A DNA stretch of 64,000 bases, taken from Alphaproteobacteria bacterium. GTDB lineage: Bacteria; Myxococcota_A; UBA796; CAJQPC01. Location of the stretch: NCBI GenBank assembly GCA_020632795.1, contig JACKEV010000006.1, positions 248,001 through 312,000 of the forward strand. Direction: 5' to 3'. The translations under genes and the position numbers were made by a program. The stretch's first letter is position 1, and each line of letters begins with the position of its first letter. This document shows, piece by piece, positions 1 to 11,071 of the stretch. A model generated the notes under the pieces. The model saw nothing but the letters and a program-made list of their open reading frames with translations, did no database searches and was not told where the DNA came from.

Positions 1-2145
1 GCCGTCGAAGTCGGCCACGCAGGGGGCGCCGTAGCCGTTGGAGCCCAGAGCGCCCGTCCACAGCAGGGTCCCGTCGTGGTCGTAGGCGTAGAGGTTGCCG
101 CCGTTGTGCATCACCACTTCGCCGTAGTCGTCGCTGTCCAGGTTCAGCACCGCCGAGTGCCCGGTGCCCTGGCTGGCGGTCCACACCGTGGTGCCGTCCA
201 TCTCGAACACGCCGTTGCCGGTGACCCACTCCATCGTGCCGTCGTCGTCGATGTCGGCGAGGTGGGAGATGTGGCGGCCGGTGTAGGTGGAGCTGAGGCT
301 CACGATGGTCGACCCGCCGCTGTCCACCAGCACGTTGCCGGTGGCGATCTCCGCGAGCCCGTCGCCGTCCATGTCCGCGACCGAGGGGTAGGCGTAGAGG
401 TCCGAGGACGTGTCCTCGCTGAACCACAGCACCGTGCCGTCCGCGTGCATGGCCACCAGGTGGTTGCTGGTGGTGTGGGTGAGGATCTCCGGGGTGCCGT
501 CGTTGTCGATGTCCGCGATGGCCACCCCGGCGGTGCCGCCGATGGAGCGGGTGGTGTTGGTGGAGTCGGTGACGCTGGAGACGGAGAGGTGCTCGGTGAT
601 GGTGCCGTCCGCGTCCGCCGACATCACCCGCAGGTAGCCCGCGCTGCGGTAGCTGCTGCCGGTGAAGGTGGTGTAGACGATGTCCGGATGGTCCAGCTCG
701 TCGATGAAGCCGTCGCCGTTGTCGTCGGTGAGCTGGCCCACCGCGGGCGCCATCATGATGCGGGTGTAGCTGTTGCCCGCCGAGTAGGTCCAGGTGTCGG
801 TCTCCCACTCGGTGACCACCGACCAGGTGGACGAGGGGGTGTAGGTGCAGCTCGGGTCGTCGGCGATGACGGCGCCCGTGGGCACGTCCACGCAGATGTC
901 GGGCTCCTCGTCGCCGTCGCAGTCGCTGTCCGTGCCGTCGAACCAGCTCTCCGCGGCGCCGGGGTACACGCTGGCGTCGGTGTCGTCGCAGTCGGTGTCG
1001 TCGGAGACGTAGCCGGAGGGCTGGTCGCAGGCGATCGTGGAGGTGGTGGCGTCGCCGAAGCTGTCGGCGTCGGCGTCGGCGTACCAGGCGCTGGCGTCGG
1101 TGGCGTCGGGCTCGTCGGTGGTGCCGTCGCAGTCGTCGTCGATCCCGTTGCAGACCTCGGTGCCGTCGGGGTTGACCCCCGCGTCGCCGTCGTCGCAGTC
1201 GGCGCTGTCGGCGACGTAGCCGGAGGGCTGGTCGCACTGGACGGTGGACGTCGCGGCGTCGCCGAAGCTGTCGGCGTCGGCGTCGGCGTACCAGGTGCCG
1301 GCGTCCACGGCGTCGGGCTCGTCGGCGGTGCCATCGCAGTCGTCGTCGATCCCGTTGCACAGCTCGTCGGCGTCGGGGTTCACCGCGGCGTCGGCGTCGT
1401 CGCAGTCGGTGGCGTCCCCGACGTAGCCCGAGGGGGTCTCGCAGGCGTCCGACGGTTGGTCCGCGTCGCCGAAGCCGTCGCTGTCGGCGTCGGGGTACCA
1501 GGTGCCCGCGTCGACCGCGTCGTCCTCGTCGATGGCGCCGTCGCAGTCGTCGTCCCAGGTGTTGCACAGCTCATCGGCGCCGGGGTTGATCGCGCCCTGG
1601 CTGTCGTCGCAGTCGGCGCCGTCGGCGACGTAGCCTTCGGGCGGATCGCAGCTCTCCAGGGCGGCGTCCGGGTTGCCGTAGCCGTCCGCGTCGGCGTCGC
1701 CGTACCAGGTGGTCTGCACCGCCTCGTCCACCGCGTCGTCGCAGTCGTTGTCCAACTCATCGCAGCGCTCGGCCGCGCTGGGGTAGGTGGTGGCCGAGGC
1801 GTCGTCGCAGTCGGTGCCGTCTGACACGTAGCCCTCGGGGGCAGCGCAGGCCTCCAGGGCGGTCCCGGGGTCCCCGAAGCCGTCGCCGTCGGTGTCCTGG
1901 TACCAGGTGGTCGTGACCCCCTCGTCGGCGACGCCGTCGCAGTTGTTGTCGACGCCGTCGCAGACCTCCGCCGCGCCGGGGTGGATGGCGGCGTCCTCGG
2001 GGGCGCAGTCGCCGTCCTCCTCGGTGAACCCGTCGCCGTCGACGTCCTCGGGGCCGTCGGCGGTGTCCGTGATGCCGGTCTCGCCGGGCTTGTCTCCCTT
2101 GCAGGCCATCGCGACGAGCGCGAACAGCCAGACGGTGCGCGTCAT
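1..2145 (-). CDS. MopE-type Asp/Cys repeat lipoprotein with FG-GAP repeats (3' end outside window)
   Basis: The first 715 residues are in the window; the reading frame is still open at base 1, so the C-terminus is missing. It starts at an ATG preceded by AGGAGG with a 4-base gap. The N-terminus is a lipoprotein signal ending LVAMAC (Cys15). Residues about 25-420 hold six or so MopE-like units of the form DGDGFGD...CDD...NPGA.E.CNGIDDDCDG, the pattern of the putative metal-binding MopE motif, which likely binds Ca2+ or Cu in a disulfide-rich stalk. From about residue 480 on, FG-GAP/VCBS-like units appear (DIDNDGTPEIL, DMDGDGLAEIATG, DIDDDGTMEWVTG), suggesting a beta-propeller. Probable role: surface-exposed adhesin or binding protein; ligand unknown. 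Related repeat proteins lie at 42590-44368 and 57505-59001. Confidence 0.85.
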   Translation of the reverse strand, partial: MTRTVWLFALVAMACKGDKPGETGITDTADGPEDVDGDGFTEEDGDCAPEDAAIHPGAAEVCDGVDNNCDGVADEGVTTTWYQDTDGDGFGDPGTALEACAAPEGYVSDGTDCDDASATTYPSAAERCDELDNDCDDAVDEAVQTTWYGDADADGYGNPDAALESCDPPEGYVADGADCDDSQGAINPGADELCNTWDDDCDGAIDEDDAVDAGTWYPDADSDGFGDADQPSDACETPSGYVGDATDCDDADAAVNPDADELCNGIDDDCDGTADEPDAVDAGTWYADADADSFGDAATSTVQCDQPSGYVADSADCDDGDAGVNPDGTEVCNGIDDDCDGTTDEPDATDASAWYADADADSFGDATTSTIACDQPSGYVSDDTDCDDTDASVYPGAAESWFDGTDSDCDGDEEPDICVDVPTGAVIADDPSCTYTPSSTWSVVTEWETDTWTYSAGNSYTRIMMAPAVGQLTDDNGDGFIDELDHPDIVYTTFTGSSYRSAGYLRVMSADADGTITEHLSVSSVTDSTNTTRSIGGTAGVAIADIDNDGTPEILTHTTSNHLVAMHADGTVLWFSEDTSSDLYAYPSVADMDGDGLAEIATGNVLVDSGGSTIVSLSSTYTGRHISHLADIDDDGTMEWVTGNGVFEMDGTTVWTASQGTGHSAVLNLDSDDYGEVVMHNGGNLYAYDHDGTLLWTGALGSNGYGAPCVADFDG

Positions 2146-2236
2146 GCTGCCTCCTGGGTCTCCGGGGATGGGGTCCGGAGAGGGTAGCAGCGATGCGCGC
2201 CGCCGAGCGGTCGAAAAATGCCCGGGTTAAGGACGC

Positions 2237-3331
2237 TTAGGGAATTTCACAGCGCTCGCAGGCCACGTCCTCCGGGGGGGTCTCGCTGGACAGCGCCGCC
2301 ATCCAGTCCACCAGCTTCACCCCGTTGGTGGCCTCGTCGTACAGCCGGTTGTCGACGATCGCGCAGTGATAGTCGGCGTCGGCCATGTAGTACGAGAAGT
2401 TGGGGATCGTGTCCGCGATGCCGCCGACGTGCGCGCGCATGCGCTCGGACCAGGCCCAGGCGTCCTCGCCGCCCATCGCCTCGAAGTACAGCGTCTGGTT
2501 CCAGTCCAGCAGGGTGTTGAACTGGGAGAGCTGCATCTCCGGGTAGAAGGCTCCGATCCGGCTGTAGAGGTCCGGCAGGACCATGTCCTCGTAGCTGTTC
2601 GTCGCGGGGTCCAGGTCCGGGATCCAGGACGGGAAGGCGCTGTCGGGGTTCCAGGACGGGAAGCTGGCGGCGAACCAGCCCTCGGTGACCACGCCCGCGC
2701 CGCTGTCCCCCATCTGGGCCACCCGGGCGTCGGGGTACTCCCGCTGGAAGTAGGGCGACCACATGATCGACCCGTAGGCCCCCGCGGAGCAGCCGGTGAC
2801 GAAGACCTCCTCCGGCGCGGAGAAGCCCTCGAAGACCCAGTCCAGGACGGCGCGGGTGTTGACCGCGCCCTTGTGGTGGATGGTGACCGCCTCCTCGCCT
2901 TCGCCGTAGGTCTTGACGCTGTCGCCCCAGTGGATGTCTCCGGTGCAGTAGGGCACGATGACGTGGTACCAGTCGGCGTAGGGGTTGTCGGGGTTGGCGT
3001 GGTCGTACAGACCCGGCTGGGTGGGCGCGTCCATCAGGTCGCGCATCCAGTCCATGTCGTCGGCGAACAGGGCCCCCGCGTAGCCGCAGGTGGCGTCATC
3101 CCAGCAGGCGCCGCCGCCGAAGAAGTCCACCACGACCTTGTTCACGCTGCCCTTGCGCACGAAGAAGCTGTACTCGGTGCCCCGGGCGCAGATGGTCTCG
3201 CCGCCGGGGTCGATCTGGGTCCAGCCCTCGGCGATGTCGGGCAGAATCGGGCCGTCGTCGGTGATGTCGTCGTCGGGCGGCGCGCAGCCGAGCGCGAGGG
3301 CAGCGAGGAAGGGGTAGCATCGAGGGGTCAT
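2237..3331 (-). CDS. Pectinacetylesterase/Notum-like lipoprotein hydrolase
   Basis: A 364-aa exported serine hydrolase of the pectinacetylesterase (PAE/Notum) family, which removes acetyl or acyl groups from polysaccharides or lipids. Seen directly: a lipoprotein signal with lipobox LALGC (Cys16); an oxyanion-type stretch DFFGGGACWD; the nucleophile elbow GCSAGAYGS (Ser182); and a C-terminal DYHC that supplies the likely catalytic His. I chose the ATG at 3331 because GGAG lies 6 bases upstream and the lipobox follows directly; an ATG at 3343 and another upstream are less suitable. It is divergent from the sixA-like gene with only 65 bp between starts, so promoters must sit in or overlap that gap. 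The acyl substrate cannot be told from sequence. Confidence 0.82.
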   Translation of the reverse strand: MTPRCYPFLAALALGCAPPDDDITDDGPILPDIAEGWTQIDPGGETICARGTEYSFFVRKGSVNKVVVDFFGGGACWDDATCGYAGALFADDMDWMRDLMDAPTQPGLYDHANPDNPYADWYHVIVPYCTGDIHWGDSVKTYGEGEEAVTIHHKGAVNTRAVLDWVFEGFSAPEEVFVTGCSAGAYGSIMWSPYFQREYPDARVAQMGDSGAGVVTEGWFAASFPSWNPDSAFPSWIPDLDPATNSYEDMVLPDLYSRIGAFYPEMQLSQFNTLLDWNQTLYFEAMGGEDAWAWSERMRAHVGGIADTIPNFSYYMADADYHCAIVDNRLYDEATNGVKLVDWMAALSSETPPEDVACERCEIP

Positions 3332-3396
3332 CGGGCGCTCCATGTGGGCGTAGGCAACGTGGCAGAATAGGGGAGCCAACGCGAGGAGGTGGGTCA

Positions 3397-3906
3397 ATGG
3401 ATGGTCAAGCGAGGCGACTGATCCTGATGCGGCACGCCAAGAGCGCCTGGGACGCCGGAGCGCCCGACGACCACAGCCGGCCGCTGAACGGGCGAGGGCG
3501 GCGGGACGCGCCGCGGATGGGGGAGGTCCTCCGGACGCGCGGGTGGGTGCCTGAGCTGGTGCTGTGCTCGGACGCCACCCGCACCCGCGAGACCTGGGCG
3601 CGCATGCGCGACGCCCTCGTCGCGGACCAGCCGGTCGAGGTGCGGCTGATGCGCGAGCTGTACCACGCAGGCCCGCTCACGGTTCGCGCCGCGATGACCA
3701 GCATCCCGGACACCGTCCGCTCGGCGCTCATCCTGTGGCACAACCCCGGCGTGGAGGACACCGTGGCGTGGGCCACCGGGCTGTCCCACCGCGTCACCAC
3801 CGGCAACGCGGCCCTGCTGGAGGGGCCCGAGGGGGCAGGGTGGCGCCTGCCGGCCGGGGCCTGGCGGCTGGTGGACCTGGTGCGGCCCCGGGACCTTCAG
3901 GTGTAG
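3397..3906 (+). CDS. sixA: SixA-like phosphohistidine phosphatase
   Basis: A 169-aa histidine phosphatase superfamily protein, about the size of E. coli SixA, which dephosphorylates phosphohistidine on phosphotransfer proteins. The N-terminal motif LMRHAKSAW places the catalytic His at 13 with the RHG-like Arg at 12. CSDATRTRETW (57-67) supplies the second phosphate-binding Arg, and LILWHNPGVED gives the second active-site His (115). The start is firm: AGGAGG lies 7 bases before the ATG. Its 3' end overlaps the convergent small gene by 10 bases. The actual target, for example an Hpt domain or a small-molecule phosphate, is not shown by the context. Confidence 0.85.
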   Translation: MDGQARRLILMRHAKSAWDAGAPDDHSRPLNGRGRRDAPRMGEVLRTRGWVPELVLCSDATRTRETWARMRDALVADQPVEVRLMRELYHAGPLTVRAAMTSIPDTVRSALILWHNPGVEDTVAWATGLSHRVTTGNAALLEGPEGAGWRLPAGAWRLVDLVRPRDLQV

Positions 3907-4205
3907 TCGGGCAGCTCGAAGACGCCGCTGGGGTCTTCGTCGGGGCTGATGGGGTTGCCCGGACCGTAGTAGCGCCGGACGATGGCCTCGCCGAGCTGAC
4001 GCAGGCTCCCGAAGCTCTCGCGGGGCAGCAGCCAGCTCCGGTAGTTGGCCGGCGCCATCGCGAGCACGGGCACCGGCCGCCCGTCGATGCGCAGCTCGTG
4101 GCGGGTGCCGTCGACAAGGCAGGTGATGCGGTGACCCCGGTAGAGGGCCCGCTCGGTGCCGATCACGCGAGGTTGGTTCTGCGAGATCCGGACGTGTGCG
4201 CGCAT
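3897..4205 (-). CDS. Small hypothetical protein
   Basis: A 102-aa protein that I do not recognise. It is basic in the N-terminal half (MRAHVRISQNQPRVIG) and contains a compact alternating beta-like stretch (HRITCLVDGTRHELRIDGRPVPVLAM), then an aromatic helix-like segment and an acidic tail. It has no signal peptide, membrane segment or metal motif; the single Cys is not part of a pattern. It converges on the sixA-like gene with a 10-base overlap and lies 110 bp beyond the end of the SUV3-like helicase gene on the same strand, so it could be read from that transcript. Codon use matches its neighbours, which is the main reason to accept it as real. Confidence 0.6.
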   Translation of the reverse strand: MRAHVRISQNQPRVIGTERALYRGHRITCLVDGTRHELRIDGRPVPVLAMAPANYRSWLLPRESFGSLRQLGEAIVRRYYGPGNPISPDEDPSGVFELPDYT

Positions 4206-4286
4206 GCAGCGGTGCTCCCACGCACCTCGCCCGTCGCCGCCGAAAGCGCGGGATCACAGGGGAGGTGCCAGCCTGATCGTCACACG

Positions 4287-4315
4287 CTGAGCGGCCCCGT
4301 TCTGACCGGCCCCGC

Positions 4316-4319
<4 letters not shown>
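4287..4319 (-). terminator. Hairpin overlapping the stop of the SUV3-like gene
   Basis: An 8-bp perfect inverted repeat, CTGAGCGG and CCGCTCAG, separated by 17 bases; the right arm contains the stop codon of the helicase gene. No U-run follows, so this is at best a transcript-end hairpin or an mRNA 3' stability element, not a classical intrinsic terminator. Confidence 0.3.
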
Positions 4320-6688
<2,369 letters not shown>

Positions 6689-6786
6689 GCGGGGTCCTCA
6701 CGTCTGACGCGCCGAACGATCTCTTAACCGGCCCTTGTCATCATCCCCGCCGCGCTGAGCCACGCTTATTCAATGGAGGTGCCCGG

Positions 6787-7227
6787 ATGAGAGGGATGAT
6801 CCTGATGGGTGCTGTGCTCGCGGCGTGCAGCGGCAAGGCGACGACGGACGACAGCGCCGAGTGGTGGGAGGGCAACGAGAGCCCCGACGGCGAGACCCCC
6901 GTGATCCGCGAGGGTTCGGTGTACTGCACCCCCGGAAGCCAGAGCTCCGGGGACCTGTTCTTCGTGGAGATCGAGGCCTACGACCCCCAGGGCGACGGCG
7001 ACATCGCCGACCAGGGCGGTCGGGTCGCGGGCTACTACGTCGACAGCGACGAGGAGATCTTCGACGACGAGCTGCTGGTGTGCACCGGGGCGAGCTGTCA
7101 GGGGAGCTGGCGGGACGGCATCTACCCGCCGGTCACCTGCGCGACCCACGACTACTTCTACTTCAAGGCCTGGGTCCTGGATCGCGACGGGAACACGTCG
7201 CCGGAGTACGACCTGGCCTGGAACTGA
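6787..7227 (+). CDS. Small hypothetical lipoprotein
   Basis: A 146-aa predicted lipoprotein: short signal with lipobox LAAC (Cys14), then an acidic linker (TTDDSAEWWEG) and a beta-rich domain with the pattern VEIEAYDPQGDGDIADQGG, which looks like an Ig-like or cadherin-like domain with a DxDxD-type calcium loop. Cysteines at CTPG, VCTGASCQ and TCAT could form disulfides. The start is clear, with GGAGG 7 bases before the ATG. The downstream dksA-like gene converges on it 12 bp away. I do not recognise the family; an outer-surface role is inferred from the lipobox only. Confidence 0.75.
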   Translation: MRGMILMGAVLAACSGKATTDDSAEWWEGNESPDGETPVIREGSVYCTPGSQSSGDLFFVEIEAYDPQGDGDIADQGGRVAGYYVDSDEEIFDDELLVCTGASCQGSWRDGIYPPVTCATHDYFYFKAWVLDRDGNTSPEYDLAWN

Positions 7228-7239
7228 CGCCCCGGGCGC

Positions 7240-7629
7240 TCAGGTCCGCTTGCGCCGGCCGGGGTTCTCCAGCATCTCGGTGGTCGTCTTGCAGTCGATG
7301 CAGAGGGTGGCCACCGGGCGGGCCAGCAGGCGGCGGTAGCCGATGGCGTCGCCGCAGCGCTCGCACACGCCGTACTCGCCCTCCTTCATGCGCTCCAGCG
7401 CGTGGCGGAGCTTCTGGGCCATCTTCCGGTCCCGTTCGCCCAGGCGCTGGCTGAAGGCCAGGTCGGTCTCGTTGGACGCGGAGTCCACGGGATCCGCGTC
7501 GCGGTCCCGCACCTCGGTGTAGGCCCTCACCGCGCCGCGGGCCTGCTCGGCCAGCGCGCCCAGCCGGTCGTTGACCAGCGTCTTGAGGGTGTTCAGCTCA
7601 ACGTCAGTGAGGTATTCGTCCGGTACCAT
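7240..7629 (-). CDS. DksA/TraR-family transcription factor
   Basis: A 129-aa DksA/TraR-type protein. In this family a coiled-coil enters the RNA polymerase secondary channel and modulates initiation, often with ppGpp. Seen: a helical N-terminus, the tip-like motif DPVDSAS (Asp46 and Asp49, matching the DxxDxA tip of DksA), then a four-Cys zinc finger CERC...CIDC (Cys89, 92, 110, 113). I used the ATG at 7629 because GAGG lies just upstream; an in-frame extension to 7698 lacks such a site and adds a Cys-rich non-family leader. It stands between a small lipoprotein gene and the K+ channel gene and may share the channel's transcript, as the channel ends 82 bp before this start. Confidence 0.87.
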   Translation of the reverse strand: MVPDEYLTDVELNTLKTLVNDRLGALAEQARGAVRAYTEVRDRDADPVDSASNETDLAFSQRLGERDRKMAQKLRHALERMKEGEYGVCERCGDAIGYRRLLARPVATLCIDCKTTTEMLENPGRRKRT

Positions 7630-7711
7630 CGATTCCTCATCCCAGGAGCGGTCGCAACAAGTGGCGACTGTAGCAGCTTTCCCCACAACGCGCCGCAAGC
7701 TTGTCGCGGGC

Positions 7712-9226
7712 TCAGGGCTGGGGAGGGGCTACTGCTTGCTGGGCGAGGTAGATGAGATCCTGCCCTGCCGGAACCGTCAGGCCGTCCGGGGGGGTGAGGT
7801 GCTCGGCGCCGGTCTGGGGGTCCCGTAGCCCGATGGCCAGGGCGCCGTGGGTCCGCTTCATGTGGCTGGCGAGGCTGGCGAAGGTCCAGGGGGTCTCGCT
7901 CGGCGGCGGCGGCACGGGCATGGTGTAGAGGCTGTGGGCCCCGGCGGAGGTGATCCGGGACATGACGCTGGCCGTGCCCGGCATCGTGATGGCGTGGGAC
8001 ATCATGGAGAAGCCCAGGCGGTTGGTCTCGATGACCTCGTCGGCGCCGGCGGTGCGGACGTGCTCGACGTTCTCGGAGTCCAGGATCTCCGCGACCATGT
8101 AGATGGGCTGCCGGCGGTGGGCCATCGCGGGCCGCTTGGACAGGTAGGACCGGATGGTGAACGCCGTCAGGATGGTGGTGCCGTCGGCCTGTTGGGGGCT
8201 GACGCCGCGCGGCGACACCAGGATGACCACCGAGGCGTGGTCCAGGCGCGCCTTGTCCAGTTCGCTCTCCTTGGTGGGGTCGCCCTGGATCCAGGTGTAC
8301 TCCGGCGGGATGTCCAGGGGCCGCTCCCCCTGGGAGAAGATGACCAGGGGGCGGTCCTCGGCGTCGACCTCGGTGAGGACGGCGTCCAGCAGCATGCGCG
8401 AGCCGGCGTCGTAGCCGAGGATGACGATGTGGTTGACCGTGGTGCTCATGCGGAACTGCTCCTCGCGGATGCTCAACACCGAGTGCAACAGGCTGTGGCC
8501 GACGATGCCCGCGAACAGGGCGAGGGTGAACATGCCGCCGACCATCAGCACGCCGCCCACCACCCGCCCCATGCCGGTGACCGGGCTGATGTCCCCGAAC
8601 CCCACGGTGGTGAGGGTGACCAGCGCCCACCACAGCCCGTCGGCCATCGAGTTGATGTTGGGGTTCTGGCCGGAGCCCTCGACCAGGTAGATGCTGATGC
8701 CGCCGACCAGGACCTCCACCCCCAGCGCGGAGAACGCGAACATGTAGAGCAGGGTGTTGTCCTGGAACGCCCGCAGGGTGCCCCGCAGCGGGTGGCTGTA
8801 GCGGAAGATCCGGGTGGTGCGGAGCAGGCGGAGCAGGCGCAGGGCGCGCAGGCCGCGAAGCTCGGGCAGCACGGCGGCGACGGTGATGATGTCGATGAGG
8901 TTGAGGGGCTGGAGCGCGTAGAGGAGGCGCCCGAGGACGTGGTCCATCACCGTGGAGGCGCTGGAGGCCTTGAACAGCGCCACCTTGGGCGGGTGGAAGC
9001 TCACGATGCGGAGCGCGATCTCGATCCCGAACAGGATCAGGATGGCGTAGTCCACATGCCGCAGCGGCGCGCGCAGGGGGTCGTCCGCCTCCAGGGCGAG
9101 GTCGACGCCCATCAGCGCGATCGAGAGCGCGATGAGCAACCACACCGCGCCCTGCACCCACTGGTAGATGGGCGTGCTGGGACGGTGGAACGCCGCGTGC
9201 ACGGTGTCCGCGACGGAACGCAACAA
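7712..9226 (-). CDS. Voltage-gated-type K+ channel with C-terminal RCK/TrkA-N domain
   Basis: A 504-aa inner-membrane potassium channel. It has six predicted membrane segments: S1 about 24-43, S2 about 58-75, an S4-like segment with repeated Arg (LRALRLLRLLRTTRIFR, 126-142), then S5, the pore loop with selectivity filter TTVGFGD (206-212), and S6. The C-terminal half (VNHIVILGYDAGSRMLL onward) is a Rossmann-type RCK domain that in this family binds nucleotides or ions to gate the channel. The domain's first strand is VILGYDAGS rather than the usual GxGxxG, so ligand binding may differ. The start is uncertain: TTG at 9226 or GTG at 9202, neither with a strong ribosome site. It probably contributes to membrane potential or osmotic control. 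Confidence 0.85.
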   Translation of the reverse strand: MLRSVADTVHAAFHRPSTPIYQWVQGAVWLLIALSIALMGVDLALEADDPLRAPLRHVDYAILILFGIEIALRIVSFHPPKVALFKASSASTVMDHVLGRLLYALQPLNLIDIITVAAVLPELRGLRALRLLRLLRTTRIFRYSHPLRGTLRAFQDNTLLYMFAFSALGVEVLVGGISIYLVEGSGQNPNINSMADGLWWALVTLTTVGFGDISPVTGMGRVVGGVLMVGGMFTLALFAGIVGHSLLHSVLSIREEQFRMSTTVNHIVILGYDAGSRMLLDAVLTEVDAEDRPLVIFSQGERPLDIPPEYTWIQGDPTKESELDKARLDHASVVILVSPRGVSPQQADGTTILTAFTIRSYLSKRPAMAHRRQPIYMVAEILDSENVEHVRTAGADEVIETNRLGFSMMSHAITMPGTASVMSRITSAGAHSLYTMPVPPPPSETPWTFASLASHMKRTHGALAIGLRDPQTGAEHLTPPDGLTVPAGQDLIYLAQQAVAPPQP

Positions 9227-9305
9227 CGGCGGAATAAGACGCTCCCGCTTACAACTGCACGCGCGGTGCGGTAGGCTTGATCCATAACCCTACCACGGTG
9301 CTCCA

Positions 9306-9914
9306 ATGGGTGATCGACCACCGCCACCGGAAACGTGGGATGATCTCGTCGAGGGCATCGAGGGCGCCCTCGAAGAGCTGGGCGTCCTCCAGCCCGAGAC
9401 CCGAAGCGCCCTCGCAGACGGCGTCCGTGAGGCCTTGGAAGAGGCCTTCTCCCAGCTCGGCGGCAAGGGCGCCTGGGAGAGCCTCCCGGTCGAGCCGCCG
9501 TCGGTCACCGTGCTGGAGGGCGGCGCCGAGCGGCCGGGGGGCGGCCCTGCGCCGGATCTCCGTGTCGCCGACGAGATCGATGAGGCCGACCCCCCGCGGA
9601 ACCGGGTGCGGGTGGTGCGGGTCCGACCCACCACCGCACCGTCGCCGTCGGTGAGCGCCTCCCCGGACATCGACGGCATCGGCGCGGCCGGGCGCATCCG
9701 CCTGGAGCCGGGGCGGCAGGAGGCCCTGCAGACCCTCTACCGCGGCGAGGCGGTGCGGGCGTATCGGGTGGGCTGCGAGCAGGGCAGCATGGCGGTCTCG
9801 GTGGACGGCATGCGCGTCGAGCAGCTCGGCAGCGGCCAGAGCATCGACGTCGAGGCCCGCCTCATCCGGGTGCACGCCGACACCCGCGCGACCGGCTTCT
9901 ACCTGCGCCTCTGA
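9306..9914 (+). CDS. Hypothetical protein with low-complexity middle
   Basis: A 202-aa protein not recognised. The first 60 residues are acidic and helical (WDDLVEGIEGALEELG), the middle is rich in Pro, Gly and Arg, and the last 80 residues form a compact predicted beta domain (GRIRLEPGRQEALQTLY ... GFYLRL). No signal peptide, membrane segment or cysteine pattern; it is probably cytoplasmic. It is divergent from the K+ channel (79 bp between starts) and convergent with the next lipoprotein gene with 6 bp between stops. Codon bias supports it as a real gene; function unknown. Confidence 0.65.
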   Translation: MGDRPPPPETWDDLVEGIEGALEELGVLQPETRSALADGVREALEEAFSQLGGKGAWESLPVEPPSVTVLEGGAERPGGGPAPDLRVADEIDEADPPRNRVRVVRVRPTTAPSPSVSASPDIDGIGAAGRIRLEPGRQEALQTLYRGEAVRAYRVGCEQGSMAVSVDGMRVEQLGSGQSIDVEARLIRVHADTRATGFYLRL

Positions 9915-9920
9915 GGGCGG

Positions 9921-10493
9921 TCAGTCCTCTCCGCAGGTGGACCAGGCCCGCTCGCTGGCCGCGAAGGCCTTGGGGGCGAGGGTGGTGTCGGTCAGGCCCC
10001 GGCCCTGTCGGGCGGCGGCCCAGGCGTCGGCGGGCGGGCCCTTGGCGGCGTCGCGGATCTCGCGGGCCAGGGTGGCGTTGGCGTTGAGCTGCTCCAGCGC
10101 CTCGACCTGGGTCATCACGCCGACGATGTCCAGCTCCTCGTCGTCGGCGACGCGCTCGGCGCGGGCACCGGCGGCGCGGGCCTGGGCGCCCTGCTCGGCG
10201 GCGATGGTGGGGTCCTTCCGGACCTCCCCGGTGCGGGCGTCCTGCAGGCCGTTCTGCTGGCGGAAGCGGTAGGCGTTGCGGGCCCGCTGGGCCCGCTCAC
10301 GCATATCGGTGCTGTACTCGAGCTGGGCCTCCGCGGCCTCGACCTCGGCCTGCTTGAGGCCCGCCATGCGCTCGTAGTACTCGAAGACGTGGTTCCACGC
10401 TTCGTAGGCTTCTTCCTGGACCTGGGCGCAGTCCGGACCCTGGTCCAGGACCGTGCAGCCGGAGAGGGACAGAGCGAGCAATGCGGCGCGCAT
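9921..10493 (-). CDS. Hypothetical helical lipoprotein
   Basis: A 190-aa lipoprotein with signal MRAALLALSLSGC (Cys13). The mature part is almost all helical, with heptad-like runs rich in Glu, Ala and Arg (GLKQAEVEAAEAQLEYS), consistent with a periplasmic coiled coil anchored to a membrane. Two cysteines besides the lipid Cys (CAQV near the N-terminus, STCGED at the end) could pair. It lies directly downstream of the cytochrome c lipoprotein gene (18-bp gap, same strand), so the two likely form an operon. No known family recognised. Confidence 0.7.
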   Translation of the reverse strand: MRAALLALSLSGCTVLDQGPDCAQVQEEAYEAWNHVFEYYERMAGLKQAEVEAAEAQLEYSTDMRERAQRARNAYRFRQQNGLQDARTGEVRKDPTIAAEQGAQARAAGARAERVADDEELDIVGVMTQVEALEQLNANATLAREIRDAAKGPPADAWAAARQGRGLTDTTLAPKAFAASERAWSTCGED

Positions 10494-10511
10494 GGTGTCC
10501 CCCGGGCCGGG

Positions 10512-10937
10512 CTACTCGGCGGGCTTGAAGGTGGTCTTGAGGTACGCGACGAGCTGATCGATCTGCTCGTCGTTGAACTGACCGCCCCAGGGCGCCATGA
10601 GGGGGCTCTTGCCGACGGACGCGCCGCCCTCCTTGATGACCTTGTGGATGTGGGCGTCGTCGCGCTCGGCCCAGAACGCCGGGTCGTTGAAGTTGGCGGG
10701 CTTGGGGTTGAGGGCCGCAGCGGCCGCGCCGTCGCCCGCGCCGCCCTCGCCGTGGCAGGGGGCGCAGGTGGTCTTGAAGGTGGCCTCGGCGTTGAACTCG
10801 GGGGCGGCCGGGGCGACCGGCTCGACGGGCTCGGGGGCCTTGACCTCGGGGGTGGTGGGGGCCGGTGCGGGGGCTTCGTCGCCGCCGCACGCCGTGAGGA
10901 GGCCGCCGATGAGGAGGCCGGTCATGAGGATACGCAT
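10512..10937 (-). CDS. Mono-haem cytochrome c lipoprotein
   Basis: A 141-aa class I cytochrome c attached by a lipid. Signal with lipobox LLTAC (Cys17), a Pro/Ala/Glu-rich spacer of about 35 residues, then a cytochrome c domain with haem motif CAPCH (Cys58-His62) and a likely distal ligand Met114 in SPLMAPWGG, followed by the usual C-terminal helix (QIDQLVAYLKTTF). It resembles cytochromes c6/cbb3-type domains used as periplasmic electron carriers. The start at 10937 was chosen because GGAG lies upstream and the signal follows directly; a longer in-frame ATG at 10976 gives an unlikely hydrophilic leader. Electron partner unknown. Confidence 0.85.
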   Translation of the reverse strand: MRILMTGLLIGGLLTACGGDEAPAPAPTTPEVKAPEPVEPVAPAAPEFNAEATFKTTCAPCHGEGGAGDGAAAAALNPKPANFNDPAFWAERDDAHIHKVIKEGGASVGKSPLMAPWGGQFNDEQIDQLVAYLKTTFKPAE

Positions 10938-11071
10938 CTGTGTCTCCGCAGGGTTGTTGGAACCGCGCTCGTCCACCCCTTAGCACGGTGGGGGGCGCCG
11001 GGACCACCGCTGGGGGCCTCGGCGGGGTATGCTGTCGGTTCACTCCACCGGACGCGGAGTTCGCTTCGTCG

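Noticed and set aside
76..1824. 582-codon plus-strand open frame opposite the left-edge MopE gene
   Set aside because: The Val/Gly/Ala repeats are the reverse complement of the MopE repeats on the minus strand, which also has signal peptide and ribosome site.
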